Source of the DNA: Caballeronia sp. SEWSISQ10-4 2
Lineage (GTDB): Bacteria > Pseudomonadota > Gammaproteobacteria > Burkholderiales > Burkholderiaceae
Direction: 5' to 3'
NCBI RefSeq assembly: GCF_030464885.1
Contig: NZ_JALPRJ010000003.1
Coordinates: 124,001 to 188,000 of the forward strand
Length of the DNA stretch: 64,000 nt
Positions within the stretch are counted from its first letter, which is position 1. Each line of letters opens with the position of its first letter. The notes under the pieces are model-generated. The model was not told the DNA's origin. It did no database searches and saw only the letters and a list, made by a program, of their open reading frames with translations. Of this stretch, positions 9,630 through 18,994 are shown in pieces. Made by a program: the position numbers and the translations under genes.

Positions 9630-10604
9630 ATGCGAAAGATCCGATTGCTGGCAGTCTTCGTGTTCACTATGTTGGCCGTATGGTTCGGTGCGGCGCGCGA
9701 CGCGTTAGCGGCTGCGGAACCCGTCGCCTACATCGAACACGTCTATCCAAACAGCCTGAAAATCCGTGATGTCGTACGCATCAAGCGAGATGGTCAATGG
9801 GTCAATGTAGCCAATGACAGCGTTCCCCTGTATCCGGACGATCAGATTTACGTGAGCGACTCCAATGGCGTCGTAACGCTGCGATACATTGCGGATAATC
9901 TGGTGGAAGGCGCGCGGAGTCATTCACACGGCGCATCAGATGCTTCGCCTGATTACGTCGTCCGGCGCCCGGCACTGTCCGGCCTGCCTCACGCCCTGGG
10001 TGCCTGGTTTGAAGCTCAGTTGAAGGGAGCGGATCAAAGCGAAAACGGTTTGACGCTTACTGCTAGCAAAGGTGCCTTTGACCAACAGACCTGCTACAAC
10101 ACCGGCGGAAAGACAGACGAACCAACCAAGTTTGACGTTCCGATTTTCGCGGCAGATCAGTCGGAAATCCTGTCCGGTGATCGCGCTTTGTTCGTAGCGT
10201 GGCACGGCGGCGCCGCACCATTTGTGGTCCGACTGAGCCCTGTGGACAACGGCACCCCCGTAGCAGAAATTTCGAACATTCAGAGCCGATGCTCGGTCAC
10301 GCTACCCCGCACGCACCTCTTTCCCGGTCGCTACCGCCTCTCAGTCGTCGATGCAAACGGCACGGCCGAAACAGAAACAAGCCTCATCGCAGTAACGCAA
10401 GTACCGGGCATGCCTGCGACGCTTGAGAGTGCATCGTTGCCCGACAACGAGCGCGCCCTTTACTACCAAACCTGGTTATCAGCCACGGATCGCGGCCGCT
10501 GGGCATTCGAGGCGATGCAGAACGTTGCCGCGATGGATTGCAAGTGGGCACCTGCGAAAGAATGGCTCGCGCGTTGGGGAGACGTGCCGGAGTGCCAGCC
10601 CTGA
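9630..10604 (+). CDS. Exported protein of unknown function, FecR-like N-terminal region
   Basis: The ATG at 9630 lies five bases after the CHASE2 stop, and the signal peptide begins there (MRKIRLLAVFVFTMLAVWFG, cleavage near ALAAAEP). A longer in-frame reading would only extend back into the CHASE2 gene. The mature protein is about 300 residues. Its first 70 residues (VRIKRDGQWVNVANDSVPLY, then PDDQIYVSDSNGVVTLRY) resemble FecR-type beta domains, a tentative match. The rest is not recognised. Four cysteines lie in the C-terminal three quarters. The tight spacing places it in the same operon as the caspase-like and CHASE2 genes. Confidence 0.8.
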   Translation: MRKIRLLAVFVFTMLAVWFGAARDALAAAEPVAYIEHVYPNSLKIRDVVRIKRDGQWVNVANDSVPLYPDDQIYVSDSNGVVTLRYIADNLVEGARSHSHGASDASPDYVVRRPALSGLPHALGAWFEAQLKGADQSENGLTLTASKGAFDQQTCYNTGGKTDEPTKFDVPIFAADQSEILSGDRALFVAWHGGAAPFVVRLSPVDNGTPVAEISNIQSRCSVTLPRTHLFPGRYRLSVVDANGTAETETSLIAVTQVPGMPATLESASLPDNERALYYQTWLSATDRGRWAFEAMQNVAAMDCKWAPAKEWLARWGDVPECQP

Positions 10605-10659
10605 CTCATGATCAATGGCGGGACCGCAGAAACAGACTTCTACTTATTGGAGATTGGCC

Positions 10660-11223
10660 ATGCCGAAAATCAGACTTGCTTGCGCGACCTTACTTGCTAC
10701 ATGTGCAATACCTGTATGCGTCGTCGCGCAGGACGCGCCACGTCCACCAGGTATTGACCCATACACCGAAACTTGGGTTCAGGTGACAGGCAAGTACTGC
10801 TGGCTTTACATCTACGACGCAATGGGAGGGTCCAAGGCCGAATGGACTGGCGCTTGTAAGGACGGATTCGTAACGGGCCCCGGCACAGCCACGATCCATT
10901 CCGGTTATAGCGGAACCAAAGTGATTTTCGGCAACTTTACAAAGGGCTTATTTAACGGACACGCGGTAGTTGATGTGATATTGGACGGCGTCCATACGCG
11001 TTTGGAAGTCGATGACGCAGAGAGCGGCAGGACGGGCGGCCAGGGAACGATCAACCGTGACAGCGCAGGCCAAAAGATCTTTGAATATACGGGGCAAATT
11101 CGAGGCACCTATCCACAGGGCCAAGGGCATGGAGTGCTCTACGATCCGCAAAGTGGAGCGGTTGTTGCGGATTACACCGGTCAGTGGATAGGCGGCAAAC
11201 CGGCTGACGCCAAGCCGAAGTGA
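10660..11223 (+). CDS. Exported protein with MORN-like glycine/tyrosine repeats
   Basis: This 187-residue protein starts at the ATG at 10660, preceded by TTGGAG, and has a clear signal peptide (MPKIRLACATLLATCAIPVC, cleavage near VVAQDAP). The mature part has spaced motifs that look like degenerate MORN repeats: WTGACKDGFVTGPGTATIHS, FGNFTKGLFNGHAVVDVI and YTGQIRGTYPQGQGHGVLYD. A final YTGQWIGGKPADAK follows. Two cysteines flank the first repeat. It lies 55 bases after the previous gene on the same strand and is probably the last intact gene of the caspase/CHASE2 cluster. Its function is unknown. Confidence 0.78.
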   Translation: MPKIRLACATLLATCAIPVCVVAQDAPRPPGIDPYTETWVQVTGKYCWLYIYDAMGGSKAEWTGACKDGFVTGPGTATIHSGYSGTKVIFGNFTKGLFNGHAVVDVILDGVHTRLEVDDAESGRTGGQGTINRDSAGQKIFEYTGQIRGTYPQGQGHGVLYDPQSGAVVADYTGQWIGGKPADAKPK

Positions 11224-11300
11224 TGCGCATCAGTTCGCAGCGCGCGGCAATGACGGCCTGAAGCACATCCGTTGCGCAGTCCCGTCTTTTCTACGCGAAC

Positions 11301-11745
11301 ATGAACCAGAAACGAAAAATGATTAAAAGAGTATCGTTGATTATTAATGCAGCAGCAGCGGCGGCTGCCGGAATGCTCATGAGTCAGCCACCGGCTCAAG
11401 CCGAGCCGGTCTCGATCGTTGTGATCGGGCCGATGCCCTTACTATTCCCGCGAGTAAATTCGAGGAGATGCTAACGCCCCCAAACCTCCGGTTGGACAGA
11501 TCAATGCGCGAATCACCGCCTGTGTGCAAGATCAAACGTTTAAGATCGGCGGCCGCGAGCGTCTGCCAATCCTGTCCGCGTCCGGCGACTTGGGCTACGC
11601 AGTGTATGAAACGAAAAGTTTCCGCCGCGACGCCTTGCACAATGCCGGTTGCCAAGCAATTGCTGGCGCTCACCGCTATGCTGAATTTGTTCAGATCTCC
11701 CCGAGCGCTCCTGATTTTCTAGGCAAAAGGTCGTCCCTGCTTTGA
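11301..11745 (+). pseudogene. Broken exported-protein gene
   Basis: The ATG at 11301 opens a signal-peptide-like start (MNQKRKMIKRVSLIINAAAA, then GMLMSQPPAQAEP), but that frame stops at 11475. A second frame carries coding-like sequence DRADALTIPASKFEEM, and a third carries VGQINARITACVQDQTFKIG and LSASGDLGYAVYETKSFRRD up to the stop at 11745. The three segments joined would make one exported protein of about 145 residues, so two frameshifts are implied. Sequencing error is an alternative. It would have been a fifth gene of the cluster. Confidence 0.5.
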
Positions 11746-12299
11746 GGGCACCGTGTCTTCGCTGTGACTAACTTTGTTCGCGACTATACAGATTCCCAGT
11801 TCTATCGACCTAACTGTAAAATAGAGGAATACAGATTATTGGACCGTTTCTCTACGGAGCATGGTGCGATGCGGATCCAACAGATGTTTGGCGAACAACA
11901 GTTTCTTGCAAAAAAAGTGAGTTTGCGCGGATTGCTACACGAAATTGGTAAACCCGGCATCCTAAAAAAACGAACAACATGATGAACTCCATTGCGTTTT
12001 TCTGCGAATAATGTCCGAGCGTCTCCGTTGGGAGACTAGAGGCATCATAGCCGAACCATCCATTCGACAACGTCTCACTTTGAACGAGCACACGCAGGCG
12101 TTGTTGTTTGACGGCGGCGTTATACCACTACATCGTGCTGACCGCTCATGCTCGATCGTCCGAAACAAGTTCCGGCGGCAAACCGCGCGGGCTATGCTTC
12201 ATTGTGCGCAAGTTTTCGTGTCGCATAGCACGCGCCTATAGTCTTTCGGTTTTCGTTAAGTCAAGGGATGAGACGTCTATAAACGAATTTAGATACCAG
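11746..12299. other. AT-rich gene-free stretch
   Basis: Only short open frames without family resemblance are present. Base composition is more AT-rich than in the flanking genes. Confidence 0.45.
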
Positions 12300-12660
12300 T
12301 GGCTTGCCGCTTCCTACTTATGCTGACGGCGGCCTCATTTGGGCGCAATACCGGAGCGATATAGAACGCGCTGTTGGCCTCACCAAGCCCCTGCAAGCGC
12401 CGCTCGTTGCTTGCCTCATCATAGAGGTCACCGATCGCAACCTCCGCCGCTCCCAGCAGATGCACGCGTCCGCCTACTCCGGTTTGCGAACTAGCCTCCG
12501 AATCGTGCATCCGCACTTCGCGAGCACCGGTATCGCTAGCCTTGCAAATTTTTCAGCTGCGCCGGTCGCTAGAACGCGACCAACTGTACCCCTGTTGATT
12601 TTCCCGATAGAAACCATGCTCCAGACCTTGGTTCTCTCAAAACACGAACCAGTTGGCAGA
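12300..12660 (-). pseudogene. NmrA-like NAD(P)-binding protein, N-terminal remnant
   Basis: On the minus strand the frame reads GRVLATGAAEKFARLAIPVL and CGCTIRRLVRKPE, the Rossmann start of an NmrA/SDR-a protein. It meets a TAG at 12474-12476. Shifting frame restores LLGAAEVAIGDLYDEASNER and LGEANSAFYIAPVLRPNEA, which is also typical of the family. One nonsense codon and one frameshift therefore separate two halves of the N-terminal domain, and the C-terminal two thirds are missing. Confidence 0.6.
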
Positions 12661-13004
12661 AGATATTTCGAGATTTCCAAAACTCCCACCATAAGGTACA
12701 GCTTCGTAGCAGTATTTGGCTGGGTCTGTACCCTAACGCACATACGTGGATTAGCAAACCGAATCTCTTTGCGTAGCGCGCTCGTTCTTGTGGTGGGCCT
12801 GATCTTCGAGATGGGCTATTGGCAATCGGCGGCCAACTCTTACCGGTGCGATTTATGCTTCGCCCGAGCAAACGCTCCGAGATAACAGCTGGATCACCGG
12901 CGAGGTGCTCAGCCGGATAACTTTTCTCTCCTAGCACCCGAAACACTGCGTCGAACGAAATCTGTATCCGCCTCCCGAGGAGATGACCCTCTACCGTCAG
13001 GAGT
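12661..13004. other. Gene-free stretch
   Basis: I see nothing supportable between the NmrA remnant and the end of the GGDEF-EAL gene. Confidence 0.4.
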
Positions 13005-16000
13005 TTATGCTTCAATTCGCGCGACCATCTGCTCGTTGGCCCAAAACCGGAGCTGGGATGGCTCAAGGGGCTTGGAGAATAGATAGCCCTGCAGTTCGTC
13101 GCATCCAATGCTTCGCAGAATCTGCGCCTCGCGTTCGCTCTCGACGCCTTCAGCGACTACGCGCAATCCCAGCTCGTGGCCAAGTTCGATGATCGCCTTA
13201 ATGATGGCCAGATCAGCTGGCGTATCAAGCATGTCGTGAACAAAGGCGCGGTCGATTTTGAGGCGGTCGAGCGGAAAGCGATTCAGGTAGCTGAGGCTTG
13301 AATAGCCTGTGCCAAAATCGTCGAGTGAGAGCTTGACGCCCAAAGCCCGCAGCAACTTGATAGGCTCAAGGTAATTCTCGGCGCTGTCCATCAATACCGT
13401 CTCTGTAATCTCGAGTTCGAGCATTGAAGCTGGTATGTCATGCCTGGCAAGGCTTTCGCTGAGGATAGTCACCACTTCTGTGCCGCGCAACTGGACAGCT
13501 GATATATTGATCGACACTTGGATGTCGATCATGTCTTCATTGCGCCACAAGGCCATCTGGCGGCAAGTTTCATCGATCACCCATGCGCCGATCGGAATGA
13601 TGAGACCCGTTTCTTCTGCAATGGGAATGAACCGAGATGGAGCGACACATCCGAGATCGGGATTGTTCCATCGCAGCAATGCCTCGACGCTCACTAGCGC
13701 ACCGGTCCGTGCGTCGAGACAGGGCTGAAACGCCAGGCTGAGTTCGTTTCGCTCGATCGCGCAACGCAGGCTGGTTTCCAGCGAGAGTCGCATCCGCGCA
13801 TGCGCGGCCATTTCCGGTGAAAAGAATTTGACGAGGCTGCCTCCGGCAGCCTTGGCCTGATACATCGCCACATCGGCGTTCTGCATCAGCATGCCAATGT
13901 CTTGCCCATCGGTCGGGTACATGGCGACGCCTATGCTGCATGAAACCTGCAGCGTCATTCCACCAATCCGATGCGGTTCGCGCAGGAGCGAAATGATCCT
14001 TTCATCAATGACTCGGGCCGCATCCGCTGCATCGCCCACACCGCCAAGAATAACGGTGAACTCGTCGCCACCCAACCGGCTGACCGTATCTCCGGAGCGA
14101 ACTGCCGCGAGCAGTCGGCGCGAAACGGACCGAAGCAAGGCATCGCCGACATGATGGCCCAGTGAATCGTTGATGTTTTTGAAGCGATCGAGATCGATGA
14201 ACAGCACCGCGACGCAGGCTTCGCCGTCTCTTGCTTTGTTCAGTTCGCCGCCGAGACGTTTCGCAAACAGTGCCCGGTTCGGAAGCTCGGTAAGCACGTC
14301 ATGTTCGGCAAGGAACTGGATGCGGGCTTCGCTGCGCTTGCGCTCGGTCACGTCGATCAATGTACAGATGTAATGCGAGACATTTCCGCCCCTATCTCGC
14401 ACTGCGCTGACGATCAGCCATGCGGGATATTCGCCGCCGCGTGCCAGCTTCACGTGAGCCTCGCCGCGCCAGTTGCTCGTGCGGTCGACCGCCGCCGCAA
14501 TGCTCGCGATTGCGCCTTCACCCAAGTGCTGAGCCGAAACGAAGTCGGCTTGCTTGCCCGTCACGTCGTCAGCCGCATAACCAGTCGCGCGATAGAATGC
14601 TGCGTTCGCGCTCAGCAGGCGGTGCTGGTGGTCGAGGATTAAAATCGCTTCGGACGAGGCCTCGAATACCTTCGCCCAGAGTTCCAGGCGCTGCTCCATT
14701 AGCTTGAGCTGGTTGATCGGCGTGAATGCGGTGAGAACCGCATCCCGCCCTTGGAACGTCAACCGTCGGGCGGATAACATCACCCACGTCGGCTCTGCCA
14801 CTGCTCTCCAGCGCACCTCGAACTCATCCACGGCGTCGAGATCCGAAAGCTGCTGGAAAAAGCGGGCGCGTACGGCGGAGTCCAGACCGCGCGCAAACGG
14901 ATCGGACTCGATGTCGTTTAGCCAGGAAAGCGCGGGCCCGTTAGCATGCAGAATTTCATGACCGGGTATGGCTGTCACCATCATAGGCACCGGGGTCGCT
15001 TCAACCAAGGCGTATTGAGCAGCCGACGCTCGCGCGGTTGCGGCCAGTTCCTTCTGTACATCGCGCTCGCGGTCGAGTTGCTCGAGCATCTCGTTGAACC
15101 CCGTGACAAGTTTCCCGATTTCATCCTGGCTGTTCCAGGTTGCACGCAACGAGTGATCACCCGTTCGCCGAACGGTGTCCATCACGCGCGCCAAGTGACG
15201 AAGAGGGCGCGAGATTTGCTGCGCCACGAAGTACACCAATACGAGGATTGAACAAAGCAAAAACAACGCAGTGCCGAGATGCAACCACATTTTGGCGAAC
15301 AGGCCGTGTATCCGCGCGCGCAGGAGGCCGTCGAGGTCCGAGCCGGTCCTACGCCAGGTATCCTGCACGCAGTCAATCACCGCTTGCTGCGCCGCTGCGG
15401 CGTTGTCTAGCGTCAACCGGTCGACCGACGCGCCGCTACCGACGAAATGGCGCGCTACATCGCGATACGTTTCAATGGCCGCGAGCATCCGCGTGATCGA
15501 CGGTATAAGCGAAACAGTCAACACATTGTTGGCCGAAGTCGCCTCGGTGGCGTCAGACCTCAGTCCTTGCACGACGCTGTCGAGCTGCCCTTCAAGAACA
15601 AGATAACGCGTGCGCATCTCCTCGGTTTTTGACGGTGATATCTGCCCGTTGTGCAACTGCTGGCCGATGCGATTGATTGCGTCGAGCAGGGCCGGATAGC
15701 GAAGGATCAACAAAGACATCGAATAATAGCTGTCGAGGTCGGGGTCGAGAATGAGGTTTGACTGATTGCCTATGCGCGTGACGAGTTCTCGGCACGCGTT
15801 GAGTGCGCTGACAACCGAAGCGGACGTCGTGATTGGCTGTTGCGCGAGCGCTTCGAGTTCGCCGCGCACACGTTCGTTAAGCGCGGCACTTTGCATGGTC
15901 GCGCCGTATTCCCGCTCGGCCTTGGCGAGGTTCTCTGCATCGTCTCGCAGCGTCGACGTCGGCAAGCGTCGACCCGCGCCCAGCAGCGCCACATCGACTA

Positions 16001-16029
16001 GTACACCGCGCACCGTTCGGATGTAATTA
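13005..16029 (-). pseudogene. GGDEF-EAL sensor protein, main 3' part of a gene split by an IS element
   Basis: This part encodes about 1,000 residues: a periplasmic helical sensor region starting at YIRTVRGVLVDVALLGAGRR, a membrane segment (LGTALFLLCSILVLVYFVAQ), HAMP, two PAS regions, a GGDEF domain with intact RLGGDEF (near 14060) and an EAL domain with intact EALLRW (near 13680). The full protein would make and/or hydrolyse cyclic-di-GMP at the inner membrane. The first 56 codons lie beyond the IS, at 17667-17836. Joining the halves across one copy of TAATTA restores an unbroken frame. This fragment has no native start, so it can be translated only by initiation inside the IS or internally. 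Confidence 0.9.
16024..16029. repeat. Target-site duplication, left copy (TAATTA)
   Basis: TAATTA directly precedes the IS and recurs directly after it at 17667-17672. Because the sequence is palindromic, the true duplication could be six bases or the inner four (AATT). Confidence 0.75.
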
Positions 16030-17666
16030 GTCAGCCTTGCAGAAGTGCGTAAGGCCCCGTCTAACTTGGCGATGCGGTTAGTTGGCGAGTAAGAGAACTC
16101 CCAGAACGAATATCGATCTGATAAAGATTCTGGGAGTTTCGGAGTGGTCGCCAATGAGCACGCCTGATTTTTTTTGTAGCCGTCTGGACGCGATGATTGA
16201 TCTGCGTCACCCGCTTGCCGTGTTGGCAACGAAGATGTCGTGGGCTTCAATCGAAACGACACTTTCTCCCCTGTTCGAGCGACGCTCACGCGATGGGCGG
16301 GTAAGCGAGGCGGTTGACCTGTTTGGCTCGAACTCGCTGGAACTTGCCGGTGGCGTCAGTGCGGCTGGACGTCCGCGCCTGCCTATGCGGCTAATGGTGG
16401 GTCTGCTGTACCTGAAGCACGCCTACAACGAAAGTGACGAAACGGTGTGCGAGCGCTGGGCGCAGGACGTGTATTTCCAGTTCTTTTGCGGCGAGGAGTA
16501 TTTTCAGCCGCGCCTGCCGTGTGACCCGACCAACCTGGTGCGCTTTCGACAGGCGCTGGGCGAAGCCGGTGTCGAGGAGTTACTTGCGGCGACGATCGCG
16601 GCTGCGGTGCGGATGAAGGCGGTGACGCCCGTCGAATTCGAGCGCGTGATTGTCGACACCACGGTTCAAGAGAAGGCGATTGCGTATCCGACCGACAGCC
16701 GTCTGCTTGAGGTGACGCGGGCCAGACTCGTGAAGTTGGCGCAGCGCGCCGGGTTGGCGTTGAAGCAAACTTACGAGCGTGAAGGCAAGCGGCTGCGGCG
16801 CCGCGCAGGCGGCTATGCCCATGCGAAGCAGTTCAAGCGCCTGCGTCGTGTACTCAAACGTCAGCGCACAATCTTGGGACGGTTGCTGCGCGATATCGAA
16901 CGCAAGCTCTCCGGGGCTTCGGACGAACGGCAGGCACAACTGCGCGTCTGGCTTGAGCGGGCCTGGCGCATTTGCCGCCAACGTCCAAAGGACAAGAACA
17001 AACTCTACGCACTGCATGCGCCTGAAGTTGAATGCATTGGGAAAGGAAAGGCGCGCCAGCCCTACGAGTTCGGCGTCAAGGTGAGCCTCGCGATCACGGA
17101 GAAACAAGGGTTGATCGTCGGTGCCCGGGCATTCCCCGGCAACCCCTATGACGGCCATACGCTGGCCGAGCAACTCGAACAGAGCTCCATTCTGTTGCAG
17201 GACCTGCCCGGTACACCGCAGCCCAAGACCGTATTGGTCGATCTCGGGTTTCGTGGCGTCGACTCGGAGGTATCATCAGTACACTTGATTCATCGCGGAA
17301 AACACAGGACGCTGACCAGCACGCAGCGCCGCTGGCTCAAGCGACGGCAGGCGATCGAACCGATCATAGGCCATGTGAAGCACGACCACGGTATGCGTCG
17401 TTGCTGGCTCAAAGGGCAAACCGGCGATGCGCTGCATGCCGTGCTGTGCGCCACGGGCTACAACCTGCGCTGGCTGTTGCGTGCGATTGTTCGCCTGGGT
17501 CTGCGGCCCATCTTTTTTATCCTCGTCTGGCTCCATTGGATCGTCAAAGTCCCGTCGCATCCGCTACTTGCGCACCGGGAACGCTTCCGGCCGCTTAGCC
17601 TTGCCGATCCGACAAAATGCGCCATCGGCGTCGTGCATCAAGCAAACTGAATTTTGCAGGGCCGAC
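16030..17666 (+). mobile_element. Complete IS5-family insertion sequence, about 1.64 kb
   Basis: The left end reads GTCAGCCTTGCAGAA. The right end, reverse-complemented, reads GTCGGCCCTGCAAAA, an imperfect inverted repeat with 12 of 15 matches. Direct TAATTA repeats flank the ends. The single transposase gene is intact. The element interrupts the GGDEF-EAL gene. Confidence 0.85.
16154..17650 (+). CDS. IS5-family DDE transposase
   Basis: This 498-residue protein starts at the ATG at 16154 with the usual family start (MSTPDFFCSRLDAMIDLRHP). The DUF772-type N-terminal domain is followed by the catalytic triad Asp168 (VIVDTT), Asp363 (LVDLGFRG) and Glu402 (RRQAIEPIIGHVKHDHG). The length matches long IS5 relatives and no frameshift is present, so it is probably functional. 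The 3' end reaches to within 16 bases of the right inverted repeat. Confidence 0.93.
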   Translation: MSTPDFFCSRLDAMIDLRHPLAVLATKMSWASIETTLSPLFERRSRDGRVSEAVDLFGSNSLELAGGVSAAGRPRLPMRLMVGLLYLKHAYNESDETVCERWAQDVYFQFFCGEEYFQPRLPCDPTNLVRFRQALGEAGVEELLAATIAAAVRMKAVTPVEFERVIVDTTVQEKAIAYPTDSRLLEVTRARLVKLAQRAGLALKQTYEREGKRLRRRAGGYAHAKQFKRLRRVLKRQRTILGRLLRDIERKLSGASDERQAQLRVWLERAWRICRQRPKDKNKLYALHAPEVECIGKGKARQPYEFGVKVSLAITEKQGLIVGARAFPGNPYDGHTLAEQLEQSSILLQDLPGTPQPKTVLVDLGFRGVDSEVSSVHLIHRGKHRTLTSTQRRWLKRRQAIEPIIGHVKHDHGMRRCWLKGQTGDALHAVLCATGYNLRWLLRAIVRLGLRPIFFILVWLHWIVKVPSHPLLAHRERFRPLSLADPTKCAIGVVHQAN

Positions 17667-17672
17667 TAATTA
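17667..17672. repeat. Target-site duplication, right copy (TAATTA)
   Basis: This is the direct repeat of 16024-16029 at the other IS boundary. Removing the IS and one copy gives GGA AAT AAT TAC ATC on the minus strand (G-N-N-Y-I), an exact in-frame join. Confidence 0.75.
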
Positions 17673-17836
17673 TTTCCGACGATTTCCTTGTTGGAGAAAT
17701 CGATGGCAATGTACTTCTCATGAATCAAAATGCCGCTGATAAAGACGACCGCACTCAAGTCAAGCAGATAGATGAGCAGAAGTTTACGGCCGACTTGAAG
17801 GCGAGCCAGCAACCGGAAAAATAGGGTCCGCTTCAT
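17667..17836 (-). pseudogene. GGDEF-EAL sensor protein, 5' part separated by the IS
   Basis: The ATG at 17836 begins MKRTLFFRLLARLQVGRKLL, followed by the membrane segment LIYLLDLSAVVFISGILI and SNKEIVGNN, where the frame runs into the IS stop. A TTG six codons upstream is an alternative start. These 56 residues supply the first transmembrane helix of the sensor. Without the rest they have no catalytic domain. Confidence 0.85.
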
Positions 17837-18312
17837 GGTGTGCAGCCAGTTCAATGTTGGACGATCGATCGTTGGCGACGATGAGCCGCGATCCTGTCGG
17901 CGCTTGGCCAGTACTGGCCAAGCGTTGGAGGCGCATTCGGTGACGAGCCCCGAACGTATGACAGTTGGATGACAACGACACGCCTACTCATGTCATATCG
18001 GCGCGTCTTCCGATTACTTGAGCATTCGCTTACTCTTCACCCTGGAGGTGCGCGTGTTATCGCTTTGGTGCGGGACGCTCCGCTTGAAACATTCCGTCGC
18101 CTTTGGGGTCTGGCTCGTTCACAGCGGCTGAATGCGCTCGTCGTCAACCCCTCAGTAGAACCGCTGCCGCCGCGTTGTTGCAGCGCATCCTCGATCAGTC
18201 GACATCGAGTTGCTGCGGTGTGTTCTTCGTCGTTCTTATTTCGCCAAACTCCCTACTATCAAGATAATTTTTCTTATCTTCAGTGCCATGATTTCCGGCC
18301 AAACTCGCCTTC
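17837..18312. other. Gene-free stretch
   Basis: This is the presumed promoter side of the split sensor gene. Open frames here are not convincing. Confidence 0.4.
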
Positions 18313-18645
18313 ATGAAAACGCGCCTCGCGTGCCCCTCCGATTCTGTCCCGACACCGGACGGCTTTCGCGATGCAGACTCACTAGCCGCGCTGCGCGCCT
18401 GGTATGTCGGCCAGCCTACGCGTGAAACGATCAAGCGTTACTTGCCCGGGAGCGTGAGCGAGGGACAGTCCGCGCGTGGCATCCTGGGATGCATCCGTCG
18501 CCAACTGGTCGACGTGGCTCGCAGCCTTCACCGCAAATATCTCGCCATGCTGTTCGAGCATCCTGCGGCCGAACGTATCGAGCGGGCCAGGGCGGTGATG
18601 CACGCGATCGGGGTGCTACGGTCGTTGCAGGCGCCGGCGCCGCAG
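18313..18645 (+). pseudogene. Phage-type integrase, N-terminal fragment
   Basis: The frame reads PDGFRDADSLAALRAWYVG, RETIKRYLPGSVSEGQSARG and FEHPAAERIERARAVMHAIG, which matches my recall of a tyrosine-recombinase N-terminal region common in Burkholderia. The catalytic domain is gone; the frame passes into IS6-type sequence near 18650 in a different frame. It cannot be active. Confidence 0.55.
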
Positions 18646-18652
18646 GTCAGCG

Positions 18653-18898
18653 ATGATCGAGAACACGGGGGTACGATCGTCGAAATATCTAAACAACGTG
18701 ATCGAGCGGGACCATCGCCACATCAAATCCAGAACGAATGTGATGCTCGGTTTTAAACGGTTCAGGAGCGCCGCGATTACGATTTCAGACATCGAGATAA
18801 TGCATCGAATTCGCAAGGGCCAGTTCGATCTCGCGAAGCTCGGCATCAAGGATACCGCTTCACCTGCCGCATGGAATGCGGTCTTGTCCGTTCGATAA
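18653..18898 (+). pseudogene. IS6-family transposase, C-terminal fragment
   Basis: The frame reads SSKYLNNVIERDHRHIKSRT, NVMLGFKRFRSAAITISDIE and MHRIRKGQFDLAKLGIKDTA up to the stop. This is the conserved end of IS6/IS26-type transposases, including the catalytic glutamate region (IERDHR). The N-terminal domain and the first two catalytic aspartates are missing. Confidence 0.8.
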
Positions 18899-18994
18899 GG
18901 TATCCATACCTATATGGAACTTCTTAACCGGCTCACACATTTGCACCGGAACCCCGGATATCGCTGTCCATGTGTCGTGTGTCGTCGAGCAGCG

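Noticed and set aside
12304..12885. 193-codon plus-strand frame
   Set aside because: The opposite strand holds the NmrA remnant here, and the plus frame shows no ribosome-binding site or pattern.
17969..18316. 115-codon plus-strand frame
   Set aside because: No recognisable pattern; leader region of the split sensor gene.
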